Under the pieces are notes generated by a model. The model saw only the letters and a program-made list of their open reading frames with translations. It was not told where the DNA came from and made no database searches. A stretch of 64,000 bases of DNA from Calditrichota bacterium (GTDB lineage Bacteria > CLD3), in contig QQUF01000053.1 in NCBI GenBank assembly GCA_008501735.1, positions 124,001-188,000 on the forward strand. The letters are read 5' to 3'. The translations under genes were made by a program, and so were the position numbers. This document shows positions 45,978 to 54,395 of the stretch, one piece after another (within the stretch, counting starts at the first letter, position 1; each line of letters starts with the position of its first letter).

Positions 45978-47321
45978 TTAGAAAGAGACAAAGATTCCTA
46001 AAAGAAACTCAAACTTAAATTTTTCATCAAAGGCAAATTCGGTACGAATGACTTCACGGTAAGGAATGTGAAAGTTTAATCCAAACCCAAAACCTTTTTG
46101 TAAGTCTGAAAATGAATTTGGTCTTTGAGAATCTTGATACCAAGCATCACCAGAATCGAAGAAAAGTTCACCACTAATTCCAAATTTAAAATTATCTGTG
46201 TAGTCTTCTGAAAAATCAAAACTTCTTACTTTATAGTGTTTGGTTTTTAGAATCGGGAAACGGTAAGCGATTGAAGTTAAGAAAAGCTGCTCTCCGTCTC
46301 GTTGGTCTCTAAAATGTCCACGAACAGTGTAAATCGAACCTAAAACGTACCTGTCATAAACAGGAACTTTACCTTTTGAATTTTGAGAAAGAATGTGAAA
46401 GCCCAAAGTTTGATGCTTGGAAATCGGGAAAAAGTAACGTGCGTCAACAAAACTTTTCCAATAATTTGCAGTTGTCGAAGTGAGACCAATTCGTTGGAAA
46501 GTGCTTTCAAAATAGATTCCTTTGTTCGGATAAAAAATCAAATCTCTTGTGTCAAAAATGTAAGAAAGTAAAAGAGAAGGCAATTTGTCATTCTCTTTTG
46601 GTGAAAGAAAAATATCTTTGATTGGTTCGTCTTTTTGACTTTGGACATTTCTGTAACCAACTCCAGCAAAGATTTTATGGTCGAACCCAATTTGTCTTCC
46701 AAGAGTTAAAAATCCACCTTGTTCGAGAGTTTTGAGAGAACTTAGGTTTAGTGGTTGCCAAGAGTTGTCAAACTCAGATTCGACTTCAAGCGTTCTTCTG
46801 AAAAGCATTGTTTGGAGAATTAATTTTTTGTCAGTGAGCCAAGGAATCAAATAAAAAAGTTCGTAACCTGCGTTGTAGCCAAGACTTACGCTCGCAGAAA
46901 GTTTCTCATTGTTACCGCGAAAGTTTGTGTGTTTTAGGCTTAACTTGAGCGTAACTTTTTCTTCCGCAAGTCCATTCCAACTCGTGAAAATATTTTTGAA
47001 TTTTGAAAAAGTGAAACTGTTCTCTGCGTTGAAGACTTCAGGAACGGGCCAAATAAACCACCTTTCGTCAACTGTGATTTTTAAGGTCGAATCTCTAAAG
47101 GTCGCATCAACTTTGTCGAAGAGTCCAAGTGATTCGATTTTCCGCCTGTCAAGTTCGATTGAAGCAGAGTCAGCAATACTTCCAATTTTGAGCCTCATTT
47201 CTCGAGTTATGACTTCGGTACGAGTTTTCTTATTGCCCAAAACCTCAATTTTTCCAATGACTTGTGCCTGTAAAAGGGACGAAAGAAAAATTAAAAAAAA
47301 TATACAAAGTGCCTTTAACAT
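45978..47321 (-). CDS. Omp85-family outer-membrane protein with one POTRA domain (TamA/BamA-like)
   Basis: 447 aa from the ATG at 47321; an in-frame TTG at 47342 would add 7 residues and neither has a strong SD. Signal peptide MLKALCIFFLIFLSSLLQAQ. One POTRA domain follows (GKIEVLGNKKTRTEVITREM to LKITVDERW, about 22-90), then a 16-strand-type barrel. It contains the Omp85 signature YTVRGHFRDQRDG (about 337-349) and ends in FLLGIFVSF with a terminal Phe, as outer-membrane barrels do. It is shorter than BamA (one POTRA instead of five), so it may insert or export a specialised substrate rather than being the main assembly factor. Confidence 0.82.
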   Translation of the reverse strand: MLKALCIFFLIFLSSLLQAQVIGKIEVLGNKKTRTEVITREMRLKIGSIADSASIELDRRKIESLGLFDKVDATFRDSTLKITVDERWFIWPVPEVFNAENSFTFSKFKNIFTSWNGLAEEKVTLKLSLKHTNFRGNNEKLSASVSLGYNAGYELFYLIPWLTDKKLILQTMLFRRTLEVESEFDNSWQPLNLSSLKTLEQGGFLTLGRQIGFDHKIFAGVGYRNVQSQKDEPIKDIFLSPKENDKLPSLLLSYIFDTRDLIFYPNKGIYFESTFQRIGLTSTTANYWKSFVDARYFFPISKHQTLGFHILSQNSKGKVPVYDRYVLGSIYTVRGHFRDQRDGEQLFLTSIAYRFPILKTKHYKVRSFDFSEDYTDNFKFGISGELFFDSGDAWYQDSQRPNSFSDLQKGFGFGLNFHIPYREVIRTEFAFDEKFKFEFLLGIFVSF

Positions 47322-47461
47322 AGCTTGGAAAATACTTCGCAAAAATGTTCAGACAAAATGAATTAATTTTGAAGAAATGGACTTGACAACTAATAGCTAA
47401 TAAATTAACTTCAACCCTCTTTTGCTGAAAAGAAAACAAATAATTTTTTGGAGATAAATAA

Positions 47462-47770
47462 ATGTACGCAATAGTTGAAGTTGCAGGACGTCAATACAAA
47501 GTTAAAGAAAATGCTACTGTTAAGGTTCCTTTGTTGAAATCTGACGCTGGTGCTTCTGTTGAGTTTGACAAAGTCCTTCTCGTATCAGGTGATGAAGTTA
47601 AAGTTGGTTCTCCGACTGTTGAAGGTTGCAAAGTTACTGCTACCGTTCAAGAGCACGGAAGAGACAAAAAAGTAACTAACTTTAAGAAAAAAAGACGTAA
47701 AGGTTACAAAAGAAAAATCGGACATCGTCAGGATTTTACAGCAATTAAGATTGACAGTATCACAATATAA
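47462..47770 (+). CDS. rplU: 50S ribosomal protein L21
   Basis: 102 aa. MYAIVEVAGRQYKVKE is the standard L21 start, and the C-terminal part carries the basic KKRRKGYKRKIGHRQDFT segment that binds 23S rRNA. GGAG lies 10 nt before the ATG. It heads the conserved rplU-rpmA pair with a 20-bp gap. A TTGACA at 47383-47388 is a possible -35 for this operon, but no good -10 was found at the right distance. Confidence 0.97.
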   Translation: MYAIVEVAGRQYKVKENATVKVPLLKSDAGASVEFDKVLLVSGDEVKVGSPTVEGCKVTATVQEHGRDKKVTNFKKKRRKGYKRKIGHRQDFTAIKIDSITI

Positions 47771-47790
47771 ATTTCATAGGAATTTAGAAA

Positions 47791-48060
47791 ATGGCACATA
47801 AAAAAGGTGTTGGTTCTTCTCGTAACGGAAGAGACAGTGAAGCTAAAAGACTTGGATTGAAAAAATCAGGTGGTAGTTTTGCTATGGCAGGAAACATAAT
47901 TGTAAGACAACGTGGTACACAATTTCACCCTGGCAAAAATGTTGGCTTAGGAAAAGATTTTACAATTTATGCTTTGGTCAACGGAATCGTTACTTTCGAA
48001 CCTATCGCAAAAACAAAGAAAAAACGTATTTCTGTTTACCCAGTTTCTGAGGAAGCTTAA
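47791..48060 (+). CDS. rpmA: 50S ribosomal protein L27
   Basis: 89 aa. [20 protein letters not shown] followed by LGLKKSGG is the L27 signature, and [19 protein letters not shown] follows. It starts directly with MAHKKG: there is no cleavable N-terminal extension of the kind found in Firmicutes L27. Second gene of the rplU-rpmA operon. Confidence 0.97.
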   Translation: MAHKKGVGSSRNGRDSEAKRLGLKKSGGSFAMAGNIIVRQRGTQFHPGKNVGLGKDFTIYALVNGIVTFEPIAKTKKKRISVYPVSEEA

Positions 48061-48090
48061 ATCCTCACCGATTAGATTATTATCAATTTT

Positions 48091-48119
48091 ATTAAGAGGA
48101 GTTTTTTGCTTCTCTTAAT
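48091..48119 (+). terminator. Possible terminator after rpmA
   Basis: ATTAAGAGGAG pairs with CTTCTCTTAAT (one G-U pair) around TTTTTTG, 31 bp after the rpmA stop. The U-tract after the hairpin is short (TTT then CCCCC), so termination may be weak. The rest of the 246-bp gap before 48307 is AT-rich without an ORF and should contain the promoter of the next gene. Confidence 0.5.
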
Positions 48120-48306
48120 TTCCCCCTAAAAATATACAATGCAACTTCTTGTATTACTTTTAAGTAATGTTCTTTAATAATTTATTTTAAATATTTATGA
48201 ATAAAGAATATCAAATTTTGGTTTATATCCTATTGAAATTCAATTTTATAATTTGCATCTAACTTTATTAACTAAAAGAAGTAGTAAACTAACAAATGAG
48301 TAAAAA

Positions 48307-49785
48307 ATGTTCAAAGAACTAACAAGAATTTCGGAAAGAAAAATTATCGCACTTTTAGACGAGTTAAGTCTCAAATGTCGCGTTGACCCACCAGAGATAA
48401 GTTTCTTAACTTTTGAAAAAGAGGTAACGGAGTTCCTTGAACTTGTTTCAAGTACAATTCAAGTCATAACAGAACCAGACGAAAAAGCAGAACTTAGTTT
48501 CCTGCTTGCAGAGACTCTGAGCTATCTTGAAAATTTCAAGTGTGTAAAATATTATGGTCTTGCACACGATAATTTTGGCAATTCTTATAAGAAAATGTAC
48601 TCAATTTCAAGACAGGTAGATTTCTGGTTAGCTTTGGGGAAAATTGACCAAGCTGAAGAAGTATTAAATTCTATTTTTGTTAAGATTAATAACCCGATGA
48701 CCGATGAGTTTGAGAAAAAAGAATTAAATCTCGCATTTTTAAAATTGGCTGAAGTGTATTTCTACCAAAGCAATGATGAAAATGCAAAGGAAATTCTTGC
48801 AAATGAACTCAGTGGAGAACTTGAAATTGAAGTTGAACTTTCAAAAGAAATGCTTTTGGCACAAATTGCAACGGAAGAAAATAACTTTACGAAGGGCAAA
48901 AATCACATTGTGAAGTGTGAAAGACTTGTGCAATCTTTTGAAGATGAAAATGATAGAGCAATTTTGTTACGAAAAGTCGCAGAATTATTTGTTACTGTTG
49001 ATTCAAATGCTGAAGCAAAAGAAGCTTACTTAAAAATTATTAAAATCTTAAGAAATGATCAAGATTTGATGGGGCTTTCTGAAATTTATCTTGAACTTGC
49101 AAAAGTTGTAAGGAAGATTGACCCGATTTTGGCAAATGAGTTTTTAGGCTTTTCTTTAGTTTATGGCGATTTGAGTGGAGATTTCCCAAAATCAACCCAA
49201 AACTATGTAAAAATTTGTGATGAATTTCAAGAAGATTTAGACCTTGGAACAATTACAGATTACCTTGATTTAGCTTTCAAACGTTCACTTAGAAATAAGT
49301 TCACTCGCGGACTTACAGCTTCTTTTGACAAACTCAAAGAAAGTACAAAATTAGTCCTTGAAGCACTTGAAGAACAAGAAAATGCTTTGAATGAAGGTGA
49401 TTTGAGAACAAGAGTTATTCGTGCTTTAGTTCAGTCACAAGGAAACAAGTCGAGGGCTGCGAGCATTATCGGAGTTGATAATTCGACATTTCACCGTTAC
49501 TTGAACAATCTTGGAATTAACAAAGAGAAAATCACAAGAAGACTTTTCAAAGAAAAATCTCAAGAAGAAATCGAAAACTACTTACAAGAAGATGATTTGA
49601 TTTTAAATTATTCTGTTCGTGAAGACCAATTTGAAGATGGCTTAGACGGTTTGCTTGAGGAATTTGAAAAGCACGTAATTGAAGGAGTTGTCCAAGATTA
49701 CGGAACGGACTATAAAGATGTCGAACATCTTCTAAAAATTAGTCCACAAAAATTCAATAATTTGTTGAAAAAATACGACATTTAA
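48307..49785 (+). CDS. TPR-like regulator with a Fis-type helix-turn-helix
   Basis: 492 aa, cytoplasmic. Residues about 40-320 are helical TPR-like repeats (ENAKEILANELSGELEIEVE, NAEAKEAYLKIIKILRNDQD, GLSEIYLELAKVVRKIDPIL). A clear Fis/NtrC-type DNA-binding helix-turn-helix follows at about 372-410: RVIRALVQSQGNKSRAASII and GVDNSTFHRYLNNLGI, matching the 'NKsrAA..LGi.rsTlyr.L..lgI' pattern. There is an additional ~80-residue acidic tail that again looks helix-turn-helix-like at the very end (DYKDVEHLLKISPQKFNNLL). There is no AAA+ or receiver domain, so it is not a sigma-54 activator. It has the same architecture as 20679-21914. Targets are unknown. Confidence 0.78.
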   Translation: MFKELTRISERKIIALLDELSLKCRVDPPEISFLTFEKEVTEFLELVSSTIQVITEPDEKAELSFLLAETLSYLENFKCVKYYGLAHDNFGNSYKKMYSISRQVDFWLALGKIDQAEEVLNSIFVKINNPMTDEFEKKELNLAFLKLAEVYFYQSNDENAKEILANELSGELEIEVELSKEMLLAQIATEENNFTKGKNHIVKCERLVQSFEDENDRAILLRKVAELFVTVDSNAEAKEAYLKIIKILRNDQDLMGLSEIYLELAKVVRKIDPILANEFLGFSLVYGDLSGDFPKSTQNYVKICDEFQEDLDLGTITDYLDLAFKRSLRNKFTRGLTASFDKLKESTKLVLEALEEQENALNEGDLRTRVIRALVQSQGNKSRAASIIGVDNSTFHRYLNNLGINKEKITRRLFKEKSQEEIENYLQEDDLILNYSVREDQFEDGLDGLLEEFEKHVIEGVVQDYGTDYKDVEHLLKISPQKFNNLLKKYDI

Positions 49786-49811
49786 TTTTGAAATAAATTT
49801 TCAAAACTTTT

Positions 49812-49847
49812 GAAGGCAACAAAGCATTTTGTTGCCTTCTTTTTTTG
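49812..49847 (+). terminator. Rho-independent terminator of the TPR-Fis gene
   Basis: GAAGGCAACAAA (49812-49823) pairs perfectly with TTTGTTGCCTTC (49828-49839) around a 4-nt loop, followed by a run of seven T, 26 bp past the stop. Confidence 0.88.
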
Positions 49848-49895
49848 TTTAAATTCCAACGAAAATTAATCTTAAATAATAATATTGAAAAGAAA

Positions 49896-50498
49896 ATGTA
49901 CCACGAATTAGAAGTTATAGAATTACCAGAAAGTTTTATCGAATGGCAGTTTGCAGAACGTAAAGAAAACGCCGAAAAATTTGGAGGAATGCCTTCTCTT
50001 GCTGTTGCTCCGATAATTTTAACTTTGCCTGAAAATCAGGAAGAGAATTTCATCTCAGAACCAAAAGTCATCGGAATGACTGCTAAACCTGAGTTCTTGG
50101 AAGAATACACTGACAAGTTTAAAGATATTTACGAAAGAAACGTTTCAGCAGGAAAAGGGAAAGTTAGTAAAGAAGCATTAAGTTTCTTAGCTGATTACTA
50201 CTCAAGTCCTGAAAATCTCAACTTGACTTGTTTTAGTTCACTTGAAATTTCTTCTTCTCAAACGATGAAAAATTTAGAGAAAAGCCCTTACTGCACTTTA
50301 CTCTTCTACAATTTTGCTTTACGAAAAGGGCAATTTAGAGTTTTTAAAGTAGAATCTTTTGCACAAATTGTTGACAAAGATGACCCGTTTTTCGATTACG
50401 TTTACCACAGGAATTCACTTTTTCATGGAAGAGCAGAAGAGTGCAAAGTATTAAAATTTAATGTCTTAAGTGTAACAGAATCAAAAGCAAGAATGTAA
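49896..50498 (+). CDS. Hypothetical protein
   Basis: 200 aa from the ATG at 49896. The frame is open back to a TTG at 49845, but that codon lies in the T-tract of the preceding terminator. The product starts MYHELEVIELPESFIEWQFA. It has no signal peptide or membrane segment, is mildly acidic and has no motif that I recognise. Features include AGKGKVSKEALSFLADYYSS and a C-terminal beta-rich part (RKGQFRVFKVESFAQIVDKD). It stands alone between a terminator and a palindromic repeat and is followed by serS. Confidence 0.7.
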   Translation: MYHELEVIELPESFIEWQFAERKENAEKFGGMPSLAVAPIILTLPENQEENFISEPKVIGMTAKPEFLEEYTDKFKDIYERNVSAGKGKVSKEALSFLADYYSSPENLNLTCFSSLEISSSQTMKNLEKSPYCTLLFYNFALRKGQFRVFKVESFAQIVDKDDPFFDYVYHRNSLFHGRAEECKVLKFNVLSVTESKARM

Positions 50499-50513
50499 GT
50501 GAAAAATAAGAAA

Positions 50514-50571
50514 AGGATTGCGGACTTTAGTCCGTTTTTTAGCAAAGTAAGGGGTTAAAGTCCGCAATCCT
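50514..50571. repeat. Inverted repeat of the CGGACTTTAGTCCG family
   Basis: AGGATTGCGGACTTTAG (50514-50530) pairs with TTAAAGTCCGCAATCCT (50555-50571), with a T-run in the loop. It is the same element as at 34640-34657 and a variant of 45908-45964. It lies between the hypothetical gene and serS and could end transcription of the former. Confidence 0.8.
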
Positions 50572-50595
50572 AAGTTCAAAAATTAGAGAAATAAA

Positions 50596-51864
50596 ATGTT
50601 AGACCCAAAATTTATTCGGGAAAATTTAGACTTTGTCAAAGAACAAATTGGCAAGAAGAAATATCCTGCTGACCTTGACAAGTTCATTGATTTAGATGCT
50701 GAGAAACGCAAAATCTTGTCAGAAGCTGACCAACTCAAAAACCGTAGAAATGTTGTTTCAAAAGAAATCGGAGCGATAAAAAAAGCAAAAGGAAATGCTG
50801 ACGAACTCATCGCAGAGATGCAAACCGTTTCAAAAAGTATTCAAGAATTTGATGTAAGACTCAAAGAAATTGAGTTAGCAATTAATGAAATAATGCTCAA
50901 CGTTCCAAATATTCCTCACGAGTCTGTTCCTTTTGGTGAAAACCCAAACGACAATGTTACAATCGAAACTTGGGGTGAAATTCCAAAATTCGATTTCCCT
51001 GTTTTAGAACACACAGATTTGATTGAAAAACACAAACTTATTGATTTAAAACGTGGTGCTAAAATCGCAGGTTCAGGTTTTCCTGTTTTTATGGGAGATG
51101 GAGCAAGAATTCAACGAGCTTTAATTTCACTTTTCTTAGACAGAAATGTCAATCTTTATGGATTTACTGAAATTTCTCCGCCACTTCTTGTGAATGAAGA
51201 TTCTGCAAGGGGAACTGGGCAACTTCCTGACAAAGAAGCTCAAATGTACGAAGCCACAATTGATAAACTTTTTTTGATTCCAACATCAGAAGTTCCTTTG
51301 GTAAACCTTTACAGAGACGAAATTCTTGACGAAGCAGATTTGCCAATTTACAACACAGGTTACACTCCTTGTTTTCGCCGAGAAGCAGGTTCTTACGGAA
51401 AAGACGTAAAAGGAATCAACAGAGTTCACCAATTCGATAAAGTTGAACTTGTGAAAATTTGCAAGCCCGAAGATTCTTACGCAGAGTTTGACAAAATTGT
51501 AGAAAATGTTGCGGATACTTTGAAAGCTTTGAACTTGCCTCACAGACAGCTTTTGCTTTGCACAGGTGATATGGGAATGACTCAGACTAAAACGATTGAT
51601 TTTGAAGTTTGGTCGCCTGCACAAGAAAAATGGCTTGAAGTTTCTTCTGTTTCAAACTGCGAATCTTACCAAGCAAGACGTGCAAACATTCGTTTCCGAA
51701 GAACTTCGACAGGAAAAGTTGAGTTTGTTCATACTCTAAATGGTTCAGGTTTAGCTTTGCCAAGAACCTTGATTGGGATTTTGGAAAACAACCAACAAGC
51801 TGACGGCTCAATTTTAATTCCGGAAGCTTTACAAAAATTCTTCGGAAAAGACAAAATTCAGTAA
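50596..51864 (+). CDS. serS: Seryl-tRNA synthetase
   Basis: 422 aa, the usual length. An N-terminal two-helix coiled-coil arm (about 27-100) that binds the long arm of tRNA-Ser is followed by class II motifs: motif 2 FRREAGSYGKDVKGINRVHQ (about 260-279) and motif 3 NGSGLALPRTLIGILENNQQ (about 382-401). TSEVPLVNLYRDE and WLEVSSVSNCESYQARRANI also match the family. It charges tRNA-Ser with serine (and tRNA-Sec where present). A radical SAM gene follows after 15 bp and is probably co-transcribed. Confidence 0.97.
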   Translation: MLDPKFIRENLDFVKEQIGKKKYPADLDKFIDLDAEKRKILSEADQLKNRRNVVSKEIGAIKKAKGNADELIAEMQTVSKSIQEFDVRLKEIELAINEIMLNVPNIPHESVPFGENPNDNVTIETWGEIPKFDFPVLEHTDLIEKHKLIDLKRGAKIAGSGFPVFMGDGARIQRALISLFLDRNVNLYGFTEISPPLLVNEDSARGTGQLPDKEAQMYEATIDKLFLIPTSEVPLVNLYRDEILDEADLPIYNTGYTPCFRREAGSYGKDVKGINRVHQFDKVELVKICKPEDSYAEFDKIVENVADTLKALNLPHRQLLLCTGDMGMTQTKTIDFEVWSPAQEKWLEVSSVSNCESYQARRANIRFRRTSTGKVEFVHTLNGSGLALPRTLIGILENNQQADGSILIPEALQKFFGKDKIQ

Positions 51865-51879
51865 AGAAGTTTCAAAAAA

Positions 51880-52653
51880 TTGAGTTTTAACACAAACGAA
51901 AATGATATTTTTTTTGGTCCTGTAACTTCGAGGCGTTTGGGAACTTCGCTTGGAATTGACCTTTTACCTTATTCTGACAAATATTGCAGTATGAATTGCG
52001 TTTATTGCGAATGTGGTGTAACGAAGACCCTGACAACAATTTCCGACTCAAGTAAAGCCTTTCCGACTTTGGTACAAATTGAAAATGGGTTCCGATTGAA
52101 AATGAAAGAAATTGGTAATTCCAAAATCGAATCTTTGACTTACGCAGGACACGGAGAGCCAACTCTTCACCCAAATTTTCTTGGAATTACAAAGTTAATT
52201 TACAACTTGAGAAATGAATTCTTACCTAAATCAAAAATCACTTTACTCACAAATTCCACAACTGTCAACGAGCCAAAAATTCGTGAGAGTTACAAATTTA
52301 TCGACAAGGTTTACTTCAAACTTGACACTGTGAATGAAGAACTTTTCAGAAAGATTAACCGAACTCCACAAGAAATTAAACTTCAAGAAATTGTTGACGG
52401 GATTAATTCTTTTGATGAAAAAAGATTTCAGGTTTTGTTCTTACAAAGCAAAAATTTTGACAATTCTTTGGACAAACACATTGAAGAATTGATTTCAACT
52501 TTTAAAAAACTAAAACCAACAGAAATACAACTTTATTCGGTTGCACGTTTCCCAGCTGTTGAAGAAGTGAAACCTATTTTAAAAGAAAGAATGGAAGCAA
52601 TTCACCAAAAATTTGTGTCGGAACTCCAAGACACTGAAATTTTGGTTTTTTAG
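51880..52653 (+). CDS. Radical SAM domain protein
   Basis: 257 aa from a TTG start. The [4Fe-4S] cluster motif is C-x3-C-x2-C, seen as YCSMNCVYCECG (about 35-46) after IFFGPVTSRRLGTSLGIDLL. YAGHGEPTLHPNF (about 88-100) is the SAM-binding 'GEP' motif. The start 'f.GPv.SrRLG.SLGidl' is typical of a widespread group of short radical SAM proteins of unknown substrate. It ends one codon before tatC, so the two genes are almost certainly co-transcribed. No partner precursor peptide is visible. Confidence 0.87.
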   Translation: MSFNTNENDIFFGPVTSRRLGTSLGIDLLPYSDKYCSMNCVYCECGVTKTLTTISDSSKAFPTLVQIENGFRLKMKEIGNSKIESLTYAGHGEPTLHPNFLGITKLIYNLRNEFLPKSKITLLTNSTTVNEPKIRESYKFIDKVYFKLDTVNEELFRKINRTPQEIKLQEIVDGINSFDEKRFQVLFLQSKNFDNSLDKHIEELISTFKKLKPTEIQLYSVARFPAVEEVKPILKERMEAIHQKFVSELQDTEILVF

Positions 52654-52656
52654 AAA

Positions 52657-53415
52657 ATGGCAGAATACAATGAAGAAATGACTTTTTGGGACCACCTTGA
52701 GGAACTTCGGTTTACTTTAATTCGGTGTTTTGTGGGAATGATTATCGGAATGTTAATTTGCTATTCTTTCGGTGACGAACTCGTAAAATTTTTGCTTAAA
52801 CCTTACGTTGAGTACACAGGAAATAAAGTAATGAATCTAAAACCAACAGAAGGCTTTGTTACAAAGCTTGAAGTTTCGGCGATTGCAGGTTTATTTCTGG
52901 CTTTTCCTTACGTCCTTTATCAACTTTGGGCTTTTATTGCTCCAGGTCTTTACAAAAATGAAAAGAAATTAATTTTTCCTGTAATCTTTTTTGCAACACT
53001 TTTGTTTTTTGGTGGTGGAGCTTTTGGGTATTTCAATTTGGATTATGCTTTTATTTTTCTAACTGAATTTGAAATTACTGAATACACACAAAATGCTTAC
53101 TCATTGAATTACACTGTCTCTTTTATTTCGAGATTTTTGTTAGCTTTTGCAATTTCATTTCAAGAGCCGATTGTGATTTACATTTTGGCTAAGATGGGAA
53201 TTGCAACACCTGAGTTTCTGAGGCAAAAAAGAAAATATGCCTTCGTGATTATTTTGATAGTTGCAGCGGTTGTAACACCAACAACTGACCCTTTTACATT
53301 CTTGTTGATGGCTTTGCCTTTACAGCTTCTTTACGAAGTCGGGATTTTTGTAGCTGGCAAAGTTAAGCCTGTCGAAATTGAAGAAGAGGAAGAAAACTCA
53401 ATAGAACCGACCTAA
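52657..53415 (+). CDS. tatC: Sec-independent protein translocase subunit TatC
   Basis: 252 aa. MTFWDHLEELRFTLIRCFVG is the conserved cytoplasmic N-terminus that recognises twin-arginine signals, followed by six hydrophobic helices. The periplasmic loop and LYKNEKKLIFP (about 110-120) and the segment TPEFLRQKRKYAFVIILIVA (about 187-206) match the family. An acidic C-terminal tail (EIEEEEENSIEPT) follows the last helix. TatC is the receptor of the Tat pathway for folded proteins. No tatA/tatB gene is in the window. Confidence 0.95.
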   Translation: MAEYNEEMTFWDHLEELRFTLIRCFVGMIIGMLICYSFGDELVKFLLKPYVEYTGNKVMNLKPTEGFVTKLEVSAIAGLFLAFPYVLYQLWAFIAPGLYKNEKKLIFPVIFFATLLFFGGGAFGYFNLDYAFIFLTEFEITEYTQNAYSLNYTVSFISRFLLAFAISFQEPIVIYILAKMGIATPEFLRQKRKYAFVIILIVAAVVTPTTDPFTFLLMALPLQLLYEVGIFVAGKVKPVEIEEEEENSIEPT

Positions 53416-53531
53416 AAACACATTTAAGCCATTTAAAAATTTAAGGTTTGAAAAACTCCTTATTAAGTTATAAATTATTTTCTTTATGGAATAGAAAAGA
53501 AATTTAACTGTTTAATTCAGGGTCAAACGAA

Positions 53532-54122
53532 GTGGTAGAAACAAACTCACAGCACGATAAGTTTATCAAACTGACTGAACCTTTGCTAGATTCTCTTTAC
53601 TCAACAGCTTACAGAATGACTAATGATAAACTTGATGCAGAAGACTTAGTCCAAGAAACTTTCTTGAAAGCTTTTAGGGCATTTGAAAGATTTCAAGAGG
53701 GAACGAATTTCAAGGCGTGGATTTTTAAGATTTTAGTAAATGCTGGCATCTCAAATTACAGAAAAAAAGCTATTAGACCCCAAGTCTCAAGTTATGAAGA
53801 ATTTGAAGAATATTACCTTTATGCAAAGTTGGAACGAAACAAATTTGAAAATACAGTCAATAAGTTTGATGTTTTAGATGAATTATTCGGAGACGATGTT
53901 AAAGGTGCTTTGGAAAGCGTTTCGGAACACTTTAGAGAAATTATTATTTTAGCAGATATCGAAGAGTTCTCTTACAAGGAAATCGCCGAAATTTTAGATA
54001 TTCCAATTGGAACTGTAATGTCTAGACTTTCAAGAGCAAGAAGTGCGATGCAAAAAATCTTGTGGGATTACGCAATAAAAAATGGTTACGTTAGGAGCAT
54101 AGATAAAAATGGAACAAAATGA
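53532..54122 (+). CDS. ECF-type RNA polymerase sigma factor
   Basis: 196 aa from a GTG start. Region 2 (about 15-80) includes LYSTAYRMTNDKLDAEDLVQ and ETFLKAFRAFERFQEGTNFK, binding the -10 element and core polymerase. Region 4 (about 128-185) includes EEFSYKEIAEILDIPIGTVM and SRLSRARSAMQK, the helix-turn-helix for the -35. It lacks regions 1 and 3, as ECF factors do. It overlaps the next gene, a zinc-finger anti-sigma, by 14 bp, so the pair is a coupled stress or envelope signalling module. Autoregulation is usual for such pairs, but no promoter motif was identified. Confidence 0.92.
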   Translation: MVETNSQHDKFIKLTEPLLDSLYSTAYRMTNDKLDAEDLVQETFLKAFRAFERFQEGTNFKAWIFKILVNAGISNYRKKAIRPQVSSYEEFEEYYLYAKLERNKFENTVNKFDVLDELFGDDVKGALESVSEHFREIIILADIEEFSYKEIAEILDIPIGTVMSRLSRARSAMQKILWDYAIKNGYVRSIDKNGTK

Positions 54123-54354
54123 CACTGAGATGATTGATTGTCGAGAAGCAATTACAAAATTGTATATGTTTCTTGATGATGAAATTACAGCAGGTGAAGT
54201 TTCGAAATTTAAGACGCACATCGAAAGATGTGGGCACTGTAATGAGGTTGCACTTTTTTATGAAAAGTTCAAAAAGGTAATGAAATCTTCTTGTGGGGTT
54301 GAAATGCCAACAGGACTTAAAGAAAAATTAATCTCATCAATTAAAGCTGCTTAA
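54109..54354 (+). CDS. Zinc-finger (ZAS) anti-sigma factor
   Basis: 81 aa. The anti-sigma zinc-binding signature H-x3-C-x2-C is seen as HIERCGHCNEV (about 44-54), after CREAITKLYMFLDDEITAGE. There is no membrane helix, so it is a soluble anti-sigma like RsrA-type proteins; the cysteines could sense redox state or metal, which is inference. It overlaps the sigma gene by 14 bp. A 17-bp stem terminator follows immediately. Confidence 0.88.
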   Translation: MEQNDTEMIDCREAITKLYMFLDDEITAGEVSKFKTHIERCGHCNEVALFYEKFKKVMKSSCGVEMPTGLKEKLISSIKAA

Positions 54355-54395
54355 AGAAAAAGCCTAACAACTAAAAACTGTTAGGCTTTTTCTTT
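54353..54395. terminator. Bidirectional terminator between the anti-sigma gene and birA
   Basis: A perfect 17-bp stem (54353-54369 with 54379-54395, core AAAAAGCCTAACA) and a 9-nt loop. The left arm begins inside the anti-sigma stop codon, and the birA stop codon (54381-54383) lies in the right arm, so both genes end within the hairpin. Confidence 0.88.

Noticed and set aside
47383-47410. TTGACA as a full promoter for rplU-rpmA
   Set aside because: The -35 is good, but no acceptable -10 lies 16-18 bp downstream, so I did not list it as a promoter.
54109-54354. Zinc-finger anti-sigma as partner of the STAS protein at 45408
   Set aside because: STAS antagonists pair with RsbW-type kinases, not with zinc-finger anti-sigmas; the overlapping ECF gene is the obvious partner.
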